Positions 1 through 6,945 of a DNA stretch of 10,695 bases are shown here, one piece after another. Both the position numbers and the translations under genes were made by a program. This DNA is from a bacterium. Its GTDB lineage: Bacteria; Chloroflexota; Dormibacteria; UBA8260; Bog-877. Within the stretch, counting starts at the first letter, position 1; each line of letters begins with the position of its first letter. The notes under the pieces were generated by a model. The model searched no databases and was not told the DNA's origin. It was given only the letters and a program-made list of their open reading frames with translations. The stretch spans positions 1-10,695 of the forward strand of contig JAKAWF010000102.1 in the NCBI GenBank assembly GCA_021817025.1. Direction: 5' to 3'.

Positions 1-395
1 ATGAACTCCGCCCCGATGAAGCCGCCCAACACCTGGGCCGCGGCGTAGGGAAAGACCTTGTTCCAGGGGAAACGCCGCCTGACCGCCAGAGCCAGAGTCA
101 CCGCCGGGTTGATGTGAGCCCCGCTGACCCCGCCGGCCACGTAGATCGCCATCACCACCGCGAAGGCCCATCCCCAGGTGATCAGCAGCCAGCCACCGAC
201 CCCCACGAAGATCGTGGTGGGTCCGCCGGTGCGTCCGGAGCCGGGCAGGGCCGCCACCGCCATCGCCACCACGCCGTCGCCGAAGGAGATGAGCACCAGG
301 ACGCCCATGAACTCGGCCAGCAGCTCACCCCAGAGCCCACTCAGGCCGAACGGGGAGCGCCCCTCCCCATGCAACGCTTTGATCTCAGTCGCCAC
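1..395 (-). CDS. glpF: Aquaporin / glycerol facilitator (GlpF-type MIP channel), 3' end outside window
   Basis: This is a membrane channel of the MIP family, likely passing glycerol and/or water. 131 residues are visible and the rest lies beyond base 1. A hydrophobic helix spans about residues 22-45 and a second about 62-88. The first NPA box follows in the context SGAHINPAVT (residues 91-100), which is diagnostic of the pore-forming half-helix. The visible part is roughly half of the usual 230-280 residues. The start is GTG at 393-395, chosen because GGTGGAGGG (405-413) lies 9 nt upstream as a ribosome binding site. The glycerol versus water preference cannot be decided because the second NPA box and the selectivity-filter residues after it are missing from the window. 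Family assignment is firm; the gene symbol is by family only. Confidence 0.9.
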   Translation of the reverse strand, partial: MATEIKALHGEGRSPFGLSGLWGELLAEFMGVLVLISFGDGVVAMAVAALPGSGRTGGPTTIFVGVGGWLLITWGWAFAVVMAIYVAGGVSGAHINPAVTLALAVRRRFPWNKVFPYAAAQVLGGFIGAEF

Positions 396-456
396 TGTCG
401 TTGTCCCTCCACCTAACCCAAACAAGTGCCACAAGCGCTGCCTGGGGGTCGCCCTT

Positions 457-478
457 GCCGGGAGCCAGCGGCTCCGGC
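457..478 (-). promoter_or_regulatory. Hairpin in the aquaporin leader
   Basis: GCCG and GAGCC (457-460, 462-466) pair with GGCTC and CGGC (470-474, 475-478). This forms a 9-bp GC-rich stem with one bulged base and a 3-nt loop. It lies between the predicted transcription start and the ribosome binding site of the aquaporin gene. No U-tract follows, so simple intrinsic termination is unlikely. It could be an mRNA stability or regulatory element, or have no function. The remainder of the 396-847 gap holds only the promoter and the repeat at 782-821; I see no credible gene there. Confidence 0.35.
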
Positions 479-509
479 GCAAGTGCCCTCCCCCAAGAGG
501 CCCGGGTAG

Positions 510-538
510 ATGCTAGTCCTGCTTGTGTGCTGTGTCAA
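510..538 (-). promoter_or_regulatory. Sigma-70-type promoter for the aquaporin gene
   Basis: On the minus strand, TTGACA (533-538) and TAGCAT (510-515) are separated by exactly 17 nt. The -35 hexamer matches consensus fully and the -10 matches 4 of 6. Transcription would begin near 503, giving a leader of about 110 nt before the GTG start at 395. The same -10 hexamer and spacing recur in front of the arsR gene, which strengthens the call. Confidence 0.6.
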
Positions 539-781
539 CGGCATGGGGGAATTCCTCGAGCGCGCCGGGTGGAGCCACCTGTTCCTCGGCAAAATTGAGA
601 TCGCGAAGCATCACTTCCGCCATCCACAGGCCGGAGCCAGGTGGTTCTCTGCCTGAATCGGAGTTCGACTCGGCTCAGCCTGCGGTGTCCGCTCCGCCGG
701 GGCAGCTCGCACCTGCCCTGGCCGGGGCGGGATCCGGGCCCACCCTGATCACGCGTCCGAGACGACCCCGCTTCGGCGCGG

Positions 782-821
782 CGGCGGCCGAGAGCCGGCC
801 AGGGCTGAGCCTCGGCCGCCG
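782..821 (-). terminator. GC-rich inverted repeat after the SDR gene, possible terminator
   Basis: CGGCGGCCGAG (782-792) and CTCGGCCGCCG (811-821) are perfect 11-bp inverted repeats around an 18-nt loop that can itself fold (AGCC/GGCT at 793-796 and 803-806). It begins 26 nt past the stop codon of the dehydrogenase gene. There is no T-run, so if it terminates transcription it does so as a U-less hairpin, as is common in high-GC bacteria. Confidence 0.45.
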
Positions 822-847
822 GCGGCGAGGGGGCGCCCGCCCGGCCC

Positions 848-1603
848 CTATTGAGCGGTGTAGCCGCCGTCGACCAGGTGGTGGCTGCCGGTCACGAAGG
901 AGGCGTCGTCGCTGGCCAGGAAGGCCACCAGGGCGGCCACCTCGTGGGGCTGGCCCATGCGCCCGAGGGGATGCTTGGCGCTCAGGAAGTCGATGGTCGC
1001 CTGGTCCAGATTGTCGCCGAGCAACGGGGTCACGATGAATCCCGGCCCCACCGCGTTGACCCGAATCCCCTGGGGGGCGTACTCCAGAGCGGCGGTCCTG
1101 GTGAGGCCGATCAGCCCATGCTTGGCCGTGACGTAGCCGGAGGAGCCGGCGAAGCCAACGCTGCCCAGGATCGAGGCCATGTTGACGATCGAGCCGCCGC
1201 CGGCGGCGATCATGGCGGGGATCTCGGCTCGCAGGCAGTAGAAGACGCTGTCCAGGTTGACCGCCATGATCCGGCGCCAGCCCGCCACGCTGTAGTCCGC
1301 AACCGGCGCCTGCTCTCCGCCGATGCCCGCGTTGTTGACCGCGATCCGCAGCGGCCCCATGGCCGCGGCGGCGGCGACCATGCGGGCCACCGCCTCGGGA
1401 TCGGTCACATCGACCGTGAAGGCCCTGGCGACCTGGCCGGCGGCCGCGATCTGGCTGGCCGCCATGTCGGCCCGGGTGCCGTCGATGTCGGCCACCAGCA
1501 CCGCAGCGCCTCCGGCGGCCAGAGCGTGGGCGCAGGCCAGTCCGATCCCGGAGCCACCGCCGGTGACGATCGCGGCCCGGCCCTGAAAGTCGTATCCAGC
1601 CAT
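848..1603 (-). CDS. Classical short-chain dehydrogenase/reductase (SDR), FabG-like
   Basis: This is a cytosolic NAD(P)(H)-dependent oxidoreductase of about 251 residues, normal for the classical SDR family. The cofactor loop TGGGSGIG is at residues 14-21. An acidic residue, D39, sits at the end of the second strand, which in this family usually favours NAD(H) over NADP(H). NNAG is at 90-93. The catalytic residues are S144, Y157 and K161 (YVTAK), with N116 as the fourth member. The C-terminal HHLVDGGYTAQ tail is typical. The start ATG at 1601-1603 is chosen because GGAGGG lies 7 nt upstream; a further ATG at 1607-1609 and a longer frame reaching 1696 are possible but have poorer ribosome-site spacing or odd N-terminal sequence. 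The substrate cannot be predicted. It lies downstream of the PI/PIM cluster but behind two hairpins, so it is probably a separate unit. Confidence 0.9.
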   Translation of the reverse strand: MAGYDFQGRAAIVTGGGSGIGLACAHALAAGGAAVLVADIDGTRADMAASQIAAAGQVARAFTVDVTDPEAVARMVAAAAAMGPLRIAVNNAGIGGEQAPVADYSVAGWRRIMAVNLDSVFYCLRAEIPAMIAAGGGSIVNMASILGSVGFAGSSGYVTAKHGLIGLTRTAALEYAPQGIRVNAVGPGFIVTPLLGDNLDQATIDFLSAKHPLGRMGQPHEVAALVAFLASDDASFVTGSHHLVDGGYTAQ

Positions 1604-1733
1604 CGCCATGCCCTCCACCGTCGGGGGCCCCCGGTCGAGCCCCGCGCCTGACCGATCACGCCAACCGGTGACCCCGCTCACGATACCCCGGGCCACTTGG
1701 GGGACTCCAGATCACCACCTGGACTTCAACCTG

Positions 1734-1739
1734 ATGCTA
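1734..1739 (-). promoter_or_regulatory. Isolated TAGCAT -10-like hexamer upstream of the SDR gene
   Basis: TAGCAT occurs on the minus strand 131 nt before the dehydrogenase start, identical to the -10 hexamers of the two better promoters in this window. The sequence 17 nt upstream (1757-1762) reads TGGGGC and is a poor -35 lying within the hairpin at 1742-1764. It may be a weak or activator-dependent promoter for the SDR gene, or chance. Confidence 0.2.
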
Positions 1740-1741
1740 GG

Positions 1742-1764
1742 CCTGGGGCACGGTCGGCCCCAGG
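1742..1764 (-). terminator. Second hairpin after the PI/PIM cluster
   Basis: CCTGGGGC (1742-1749) and GCCCCAGG (1757-1764) form a perfect 8-bp stem with a 7-nt loop. It follows another hairpin 17 nt earlier in the direction of transcription. Neither has a clear T-run. Together they are the best candidate for the end of the six-gene transcript. Confidence 0.45.
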
Positions 1765-1781
1765 GGGGAAGCGCTTGCCGA

Positions 1782-1811
1782 GCCCCGGTGAATCCTCTCG
1801 GAGGCCGGGGC
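1782..1811 (-). terminator. First hairpin after the PI/PIM cluster
   Basis: GCCCCGG (1782-1788) pairs with CCGGGGC (1805-1811), and inside it CCTC (1794-1797) pairs with GAGG (1801-1804) around a 3-nt loop. The result is an 11-bp stem with a 5-nt bulge. It starts about 20 nt after the stop codon of the phosphatidyltransferase gene, the usual place for a transcription end. Confidence 0.5.
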
Positions 1812-1830
1812 GAGAAGTCCGCCGGCTGGG

Positions 1831-2523
1831 TCAGACGGCCCCGGGCGAGGTGGGCGCCGCGCCCCGGCTCGACTTGGCCTTGGAGGCGGCCTGGGCCGCC
1901 CCCGCGGGCTCGCCGGCGGACCCGTTCACCTCGCCCCGCAGCCCCGACCGGTACTGCGACCAGACGGCGAAGATCCGCTGGAGGGCGGTGAAGTTGGTCA
2001 GCACCGCCAGGATCCACAGCACGATCGTCATCTGGTTCACCAGCAGGCCCAGGGCGGTGACCACCACCCGCTCCGGTCTCGCGAACCAGCCCCCATCGCA
2101 GGTGTAGCCGAGCGACTGGGCGCGCGCCCGCACGTAGCTGACCAGCAGCGAGCCCAGAAGCGCCGCCACGATCAGGAAGACCTCCAGATCGCGGTGCTCC
2201 CGAACCAGGAAGAAGTAGAGCAGGCCGATGTACACGGCGCCCTCGCCATAGCGGTCGGCGGTGCTGTCCAGGAAGGCGCCGTAGCGGTGGAGACGGCCCG
2301 AGGCCCGCGCCACCGCCCCGTCCAGAATGTCGAAGGATCCCGCCACCAGCAGCACCAACCCGGCCGGCAGCAAGTCGCCCAGTGCGATCAGGAAGGCCGC
2401 CACGCAGGTGATCAGCAGGCCCAGCATGGTGACCAGGTTGGGGCTGACCCGGCCCAGCCGGACAGCGGCGGCGAAGCGCTGCGCGCCGGCCCTAACGGAG
2501 GCCTGTAGCAGTCTGCTGAACAA
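1831..2523 (-). CDS. pgsA: CDP-alcohol phosphatidyltransferase, likely phosphatidylinositol-phosphate synthase (PgsA1-type)
   Basis: This is an integral membrane enzyme predicted to join inositol 3-phosphate to CDP-diacylglycerol, giving PI-phosphate. It has 230 residues; mycobacterial PgsA1 has about 217. The full family signature DxxDGxxAR-x8-GxxxDxxxD is present: D65, D68, G69, A72, R73, G82, D86 and D90, where the Asp residues bind the catalytic metals. SYVRARAQSLG (129-139) and RPER (149-152) resemble the inositol-phosphate-using branch rather than the glycerophosphate branch. Hydrophobic helices lie near residues 30-48, 52-64, 96-107, 113-130 and 153-176. The last 40 residues form an Ala/Ser/Gly-rich tail. 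The start is TTG at 2521-2523, supported by GAGGTGA 6 nt upstream; it overlaps the end of the pimA-like gene by 32 nt. The ino1 gene in the same cluster would supply its substrate. Another CDP-alcohol head group cannot be fully excluded. Confidence 0.85.
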   Translation of the reverse strand: MFSRLLQASVRAGAQRFAAAVRLGRVSPNLVTMLGLLITCVAAFLIALGDLLPAGLVLLVAGSFDILDGAVARASGRLHRYGAFLDSTADRYGEGAVYIGLLYFFLVREHRDLEVFLIVAALLGSLLVSYVRARAQSLGYTCDGGWFARPERVVVTALGLLVNQMTIVLWILAVLTNFTALQRIFAVWSQYRSGLRGEVNGSAGEPAGAAQAASKAKSSRGAAPTSPGAV

Positions 2524-3661
2524 GTGAACTCACCTCGGAACTCGAGCGCCTCGTGAGCGCTGCCTGATAAACCGCGAGGACTCGATCGGCCACCAGCGAC
2601 CAGGAATATCCCACCGCCGCCGCGCGCCCCGCCCGGCCCATGAGCAGGCGCTGCTGGGAGTGGTCGAGCAGGTGGGCCAGGGCGGTGGCCATCGCCCCAT
2701 CGTCTCCCGGGGGCACCAGCAGCCCCTCGCGCCCGTCGGTCAGGACCTGCCGGAAACCGTCGATGGCTGTCGCCACCACCGGTTTGCCGCTGGCCATCGC
2801 CTCCAGCAGGATCACCCCAAAGGACTCCTTGCCGGTGTTGGGGGCGCAGTAGATGTCGGCGGCGGTGAAGTAGCCGGGCTTCTCCTGCTCGGGGATGAAG
2901 CCGCAGAAGCGCACATCGGGGATGCCCTCCTCCTCCACCCGGCGTTCGTAGCCGCGACGCAGCGCCCCATCCCCCACCACCACCAGCTGGCAGTCAGCCC
3001 GGACCTGGCGCAGCAGTTGGTACGCGTCGAGCAGGGTGGACAGCCCCTTGCGCTCCTCCAGCCGCCCCACGAAGAGGATCGTCTTGCGCTTGGCGTGGAG
3101 GATCCCGACCGCGGGCGGAACGTCGGGGCGGAACCGCTGGGGGTCGATGCCATTGGGGATCACGGTGTAGTCACCGGGGAAGTACCGCGCCACGAAGGCC
3201 CGGGCCGGCTCGGAGACGGCGATGCCGGCGTCGAGGCGCTTGAACTGCCGCCGCAGGATCGGGCGGCCATAGTAGTACCCCAGGTTCTGACGCGCGTAGG
3301 CGTGGAACGTCCCCACCGTGGCGCTGGTCTGGTTCAGGCGCAGCACCGTGACCGGCAGCGCCGGCATCAGGGGCTCATGGATGTGGAGGACGTCGAAGGC
3401 CTCGGTCGCGAGCACCTCCCGGATCCGCCGGGAGAGGTGGAACGAGAGGGAGATCCTCGCCACCGAGCCGTTGGCCGGCACCGGGATGGGCCGCCCCAAC
3501 GCCACCAGCCCCTCCGCCGGGCTCTTGTGAGCTTGGACCGCGGGGGCCAGCACCTTCACCACAACCCCTCGCGAGCGCAGTTCGGTGGCGAGGTTGCGGA
3601 CGTGCTCGCCAACCCCGCCCGGGCGCTGATAGTCGTACGGGGAGACCATGCCCACCTTCAT
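2492..3661 (-). CDS. pimA: GT4 glycosyltransferase, PimA-like phosphatidylinositol mannosyltransferase
   Basis: This is predicted to transfer mannose from GDP-mannose to the inositol ring of PI at the inner membrane face, giving PIM1. It has 389 residues, close to mycobacterial PimA (about 386). The N-terminal Rossmann domain opens MKVGMVSPYDYQRPGGVGEH, whose PGGV loop (14-17) is characteristic. H120 in TFHAY is the likely acceptor-side histidine. The donor domain has GRLEERKG (199-206) with the phosphate-binding R200 and K205, and the EX7E pair E279/E287 in ESFGVILLE. The start ATG at 3659-3661 overlaps the upstream stop codon as ATGA, so translation is probably coupled. A longer frame reaches 3751, but the extra residues are out of character and lie inside the preceding gene. 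PimA rather than PimB' is preferred from the N-terminal similarity and the adjacent acyltransferase and pgsA-type genes; I could not test this by alignment. Confidence 0.85.
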   Translation of the reverse strand: MKVGMVSPYDYQRPGGVGEHVRNLATELRSRGVVVKVLAPAVQAHKSPAEGLVALGRPIPVPANGSVARISLSFHLSRRIREVLATEAFDVLHIHEPLMPALPVTVLRLNQTSATVGTFHAYARQNLGYYYGRPILRRQFKRLDAGIAVSEPARAFVARYFPGDYTVIPNGIDPQRFRPDVPPAVGILHAKRKTILFVGRLEERKGLSTLLDAYQLLRQVRADCQLVVVGDGALRRGYERRVEEEGIPDVRFCGFIPEQEKPGYFTAADIYCAPNTGKESFGVILLEAMASGKPVVATAIDGFRQVLTDGREGLLVPPGDDGAMATALAHLLDHSQQRLLMGRAGRAAAVGYSWSLVADRVLAVYQAALTRRSSSEVSSLVQQTATGLR

Positions 3662-4722
3662 GGAATGGCGGCCCCCTGGGTCAGGGCGGAGTGGCGGTCG
3701 AGGTCGGCCACCGTCATCGCCGCCCCGAACATCGGCTGCATCACGTGCCACTGATCCGGGTGGGCGCGCAGCTCAGGCTCCAGCACCTGCAGCAGATGGA
3801 GGGCGGCCCGCTTGAGGTCCAGCTCGGGGTCGCCTCCCAGCTCCACCCGGATCGGCTGGTAGGCGCGGCTGAGATAGTTGTCCTCGGAGTCGCGGATCAG
3901 GGACACCGGCAGGATGAGGCACCCCGTGCGGGCCGCGATCTCGACTGCGCCCAGGGGAATCGATGCCCGCCGGCCGCAGAACGGGATCGGCACCCCGGTC
4001 CCGAGCAGGTCGCGGTCGATCGCCATGACCACCACCCCGCCGTCACCCAGCACGCGGTAGATCTGGCGGACGGCGGACGCCCCCGAGCGGTGGGCGGCCA
4101 CCTGGTCCCCGCTTCTGGCGGCATCGACGTTGAGCGGGATCACCTGGCAGCCGACCTTGGTCCTGGTCCTCACCAGCCAGTTGAAGCAGCGGATCGGCCT
4201 CACCTGCTCGGCCAGCAACGCCAAGCCCGCCTCGCTGTCGGCAAACTGGTCCCGCAAGGCGGCGATGGCGGCCTCCCAGGAGCCGAGGTGGAGGCTGACG
4301 ATGATCACTCCCCGGCCCTGCCCGATGGCCTCATCCAAGTAGTGGGCATCCTGGATGCGCAACCAGGGTCGCCATGCCTCCAGCGGCCGGTGCGCCATCT
4401 GGAGCACGTCGATCCACGCCTTCAGGAAGTTGCGGACGTTGCGACGCACCAGCCGGCGCATCCCGCGGCGGCCGAGATCGGGACGAATGACCTGAAGGTT
4501 GACGCGAAGCCCCCTCCAGTGGGACGGCCAGCAGGCGGTGAGGCAGGCGGCCAGGGGCCCGGTCATCCGGTACGCACCGCGCCTGGTCATGGCTCTGAGG
4601 CTGAGCTCCGCCGCCCGCAGCCCCAGGTAGGGCAGCCAGGACTCGCGGGGGCCGGGAACCGCCAGGGCCGGCCCGGGCCGGCGCTGGGGAAGAGGGACGC
4701 GGAGGCGGACCACTGTCCTCAC
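3658..4722 (-). CDS. LpxL/HtrB-PatA superfamily lipid acyltransferase, divergent paralogue (HX4E)
   Basis: This is a membrane-associated acyltransferase of about 354 residues, longer than the usual 300-320. The catalytic motif is HLGSWE (H145, E150), with Glu at the place where mycobacterial PatA has Asp. A second conserved block, GTGVPIPFCGRRASIPLG (241-258), and QWHVMQPMF near the C-terminus (324-332) are family hallmarks. An N-terminal amphipathic stretch (about 28-65) may anchor it to the membrane. The start GTG (4720-4722) forms a GTGA overlap with the preceding stop and has GGAGG 7 nt upstream; the frame is open back to 4770 but with a worse start. It ends in an ATGA overlap with the mannosyltransferase gene. 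Its placement implies acylation of a PI mannoside, but whether it makes the first or second acylation, or acts on another lipid, is unknown. Confidence 0.85.
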   Translation of the reverse strand: MRTVVRLRVPLPQRRPGPALAVPGPRESWLPYLGLRAAELSLRAMTRRGAYRMTGPLAACLTACWPSHWRGLRVNLQVIRPDLGRRGMRRLVRRNVRNFLKAWIDVLQMAHRPLEAWRPWLRIQDAHYLDEAIGQGRGVIIVSLHLGSWEAAIAALRDQFADSEAGLALLAEQVRPIRCFNWLVRTRTKVGCQVIPLNVDAARSGDQVAAHRSGASAVRQIYRVLGDGGVVVMAIDRDLLGTGVPIPFCGRRASIPLGAVEIAARTGCLILPVSLIRDSEDNYLSRAYQPIRVELGGDPELDLKRAALHLLQVLEPELRAHPDQWHVMQPMFGAAMTVADLDRHSALTQGAAIP

Positions 4723-5720
4723 CCGCTCACCTCCGGGGGCAGGGCGGCCTGATGATGAAAGGCGAACCACTGGCTGGGATCGATCCAGATCATGCGCTCG
4801 AAGGCATCTGCGATCCGCTGGGTCAACAGCCGCACCCGGACCTCAGCGTCCCCGGCCTCAGGCAGCTCGATGGGTTCGAACAGGCGGGCCTCGTGGCCGC
4901 CGCCGGGCAGTCGTCGCGCGTAGCCCGGAATCACGGTGGCCCCGGTCCTGAGCGCCAGCGTGGCCGGCCCCGCCGGCAGGTACACGCGCCGCCCGAGGAA
5001 GTCGACCGGCACTCCGGTGCCTCCCTTGCCGATGTCGGCGACGAGGCAGAGGATGTCGCCGCGCCGCAGCGCGCGCAGGGCCTCGCGAGCGCTGGAGGGG
5101 CCGGAGGGGATCACGTGGACGCCGAGCCGCTCCCTGGCGGCCCGGACCAGGGCGTCCACCGCGAGCGGCCCGAACTGGTCGGCCACCGCATGGACCGGGC
5201 GCCCTCCGGTAGCCGTGATCGCGGCCCCCAGGTCCCAGTTGCCGAGGTGGGGCGTGACCACAATCACCGCTCGACCCTGGGCGAGAGCGCGTCGCAAAGG
5301 CTCCATCGAGACCGCCTCCGGAGTCGCCTTGAGGCCTGTCACCAGCTGCTCCAGGACCAGAAAGTCCACCACCGTGCGGGCATAGTTGCGAAAGGCCGCT
5401 CGGGCCAGCCGGTGCGCGGCCAACCGGTCTCCGGGACGAAAGACCAAGTAATTCTCCCGGGACACCCGCGCCCGCCCCACGAAGAGCGTGTAAGCGGCTC
5501 CCCCCCCGATGTCGGCCAGCCGGTGGCGCAACGGGGTGGGGAGTCGGCGGGAGATCACAGTCGCCGCCCGGAAAGCCAGCGCAAGGTGCTCACCCCGGCC
5601 AAGCCAACTGCCGACCGGGCCGTGCGAGGGCGGCCCGGCGGGGTGCGACCGCGCACCCACTCCGGGCCCATCCACCACCAGTGGCCTGCCGCCGAGGGCG
5701 TCCGATTCCACCTCTACCAC
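4719..5720 (-). CDS. PatA-like phosphatidylinositol mannoside acyltransferase (HX4D)
   Basis: This is predicted to move a fatty acyl group onto the mannose of PIM, as PatA does in mycobacteria. It has about 333 residues from the start chosen (PatA has about 316). The catalytic motif is HLGNWD (H158, D163), the HX4D form used by PatA. The second block reads GTGVPVDFLGRRVYLPAG and the C-terminus has DPSQWFAFH. The start is uncertain: in-frame GTG codons at 5718-5720, 5709-5711, 5676-5678 and 5658-5660 are all possible, and none has a convincing ribosome binding site. The frame runs open to 5912, but that part overlaps ino1 and should not be coding. It follows ino1 by about 37 nt and ends in a GTGA overlap with the second acyltransferase. 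Confidence 0.85.
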   Translation of the reverse strand: MVEVESDALGGRPLVVDGPGVGARSHPAGPPSHGPVGSWLGRGEHLALAFRAATVISRRLPTPLRHRLADIGGGAAYTLFVGRARVSRENYLVFRPGDRLAAHRLARAAFRNYARTVVDFLVLEQLVTGLKATPEAVSMEPLRRALAQGRAVIVVTPHLGNWDLGAAITATGGRPVHAVADQFGPLAVDALVRAARERLGVHVIPSGPSSAREALRALRRGDILCLVADIGKGGTGVPVDFLGRRVYLPAGPATLALRTGATVIPGYARRLPGGGHEARLFEPIELPEAGDAEVRVRLLTQRIADAFERMIWIDPSQWFAFHHQAALPPEVSG

Positions 5721-5757
5721 CGCCAGTCGCTCAGTCCTGGGGACTCCGGCCCAGCGC

Positions 5758-6945
5758 CTAGGATTCCGTCCCGACGGTTGCGGGCTCGCCCCGGTCGGGT
5801 GCCAGAACCTCCGCGGCCCCGGGCCTGGCGCCGGTGAGGGGAGCCTCGGGGTCACTGATGCAGGCCGCGCCCACCCTGCCTTCGATGAAGAGCTCGGTGA
5901 GCTCGTGGGCACGCTCGTCGGAGACCTGGAAGGGCGGTGACTTCATGAAGTAGGACGCCGGTCCCTCCAGAGCCCCGCTCAGACCCCTGTCCAAGCCCAG
6001 CTTGCAGCAGCGCACCGCATCGATGACGATGCCGGCCGAGTTGGGGGAGTCATGGACCTCCAGCTTGAGGTCAACCGACAGCGGCACCTCTCCGAACGCC
6101 TTGCCCTCCAGCCGGATGTGGGCCCACTTACGGTCCTTGAGCCAGGGCACGTAGTCACTGGGCCCGATGTGGACGTCGTCAGTGGCGATGGGGTGTTCCA
6201 TCTGGGAGAGCACGGAGTTGGTCTTGGAGATCTTCTTGCTGACCAGCCGCTCCCGCTCCAGCATGTTGAGGAAGTCGGTGTTGCCGCCGAAGTTGAGCTG
6301 GTAGGTGTGTTCGAGTTCCACCCCGCGCTCCTGGAAGAGCCTGGTCAGCACCCGGTGGATGATGGTCGCGCCCACCTGCGACTTGATGTCGTCGCCGATG
6401 ATGGGCAGCCCGCGCTCCTCGAAGCGCTCCCGCCAGTACTGCTCACGGCCGATGAAGACCGGCATGCAGTTGACCATCGCACAGCCGGCTTCCAGGATCT
6501 GCTCGGTGTACCACTTGGTGGCCATCTCCGAACCGACCGGCAGGTAGTTCACCACCACGTCGGTCTTGGTGTCCTTGAGGATCTTGACGATGTCCGCGGT
6601 CGGGCCGGGCGCCTTCTCGATGATCTCGGACAGGTACTTGCCCAACCCGTCGTGGGTCATGCCCCGATTGACCGGCACTCCCAGCTTGCCCACCTTGGCG
6701 AAGGCGATGGTGTTGTTCTGGCCCCGCCAGATCGCATCCCCGAGATCAAAGCCGACCTTCTCCTTGTCAATGTCGAAGGCAGCCGAGAACTCGATGTCAT
6801 TGACGTGGTACCCACCCAGGTCGACGTGCATCAAGCCAGGCACGTACTCCTCGGCATCGGTGTGGCGGTAGAACTCCACCCCCTGGATGAGGGAGGAAGC
6901 GCAGTTGCCCACCCCGATAATCGCTACCCGTACCTTCTTGCTCAT
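5758..6945 (-). CDS. ino1: Inositol-3-phosphate synthase (myo-inositol-1-phosphate synthase)
   Basis: This cytosolic NAD-dependent enzyme isomerises glucose 6-phosphate to inositol 3-phosphate, the committed step for PI lipids. It has 395 residues; the mycobacterial enzyme has about 367. The NAD-binding loop GVGNCAS is at 11-17. Other family blocks are NYLPVGS (133-139), [11 protein letters not shown] (184-194), LNFGGNTDF (217-225), SKKISKTNS (236-244) and [12 protein letters not shown] (294-305), whose K294 is a conserved active-site lysine. After about residue 356 there is a roughly 40-residue Pro/Ala/Glu-rich extension not usual for the family. The start ATG (6943-6945) has AGAGG 7 nt upstream and overlaps the arsR stop as TGATG; a GTG one codon earlier is the alternative. 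It is the first metabolic gene of the cluster. Confidence 0.95.
   Translation of the reverse strand: MSKKVRVAIIGVGNCASSLIQGVEFYRHTDAEEYVPGLMHVDLGGYHVNDIEFSAAFDIDKEKVGFDLGDAIWRGQNNTIAFAKVGKLGVPVNRGMTHDGLGKYLSEIIEKAPGPTADIVKILKDTKTDVVVNYLPVGSEMATKWYTEQILEAGCAMVNCMPVFIGREQYWRERFEERGLPIIGDDIKSQVGATIIHRVLTRLFQERGVELEHTYQLNFGGNTDFLNMLERERLVSKKISKTNSVLSQMEHPIATDDVHIGPSDYVPWLKDRKWAHIRLEGKAFGEVPLSVDLKLEVHDSPNSAGIVIDAVRCCKLGLDRGLSGALEGPASYFMKSPPFQVSDERAHELTELFIEGRVGAACISDPEAPLTGARPGAAEVLAPDRGEPATVGTES

Noticed and set aside
523..1038. 171-codon plus-strand frame in the gap left of the SDR gene
   Set aside because: Arg/Pro/Gly-rich, overlaps the end of the SDR gene and the inverted repeat at 782-821, and has no convincing ribosome site or motif.
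851..1651. Long plus-strand open frame opposite the SDR gene
   Set aside because: It is the mirror of a clear SDR coding frame; high GC keeps the opposite strand open, and its sequence is His/Gly/Arg-rich without family motifs.
2660..3754. 364-codon plus-strand frame opposite the pimA-like gene (and similar ones at 3691-4752, 4752-5837 and 6052-7032)
   Set aside because: All lie exactly opposite genes with catalytic motifs and show no recognisable domains; they are by-products of codon bias.
5721..5912. N-terminal extension of the PatA-like acyltransferase back to 5912
   Set aside because: Most of this part overlaps ino1 and reads as Ser/Pro/Arg-rich shadow sequence, unlike any acyltransferase N-terminus.
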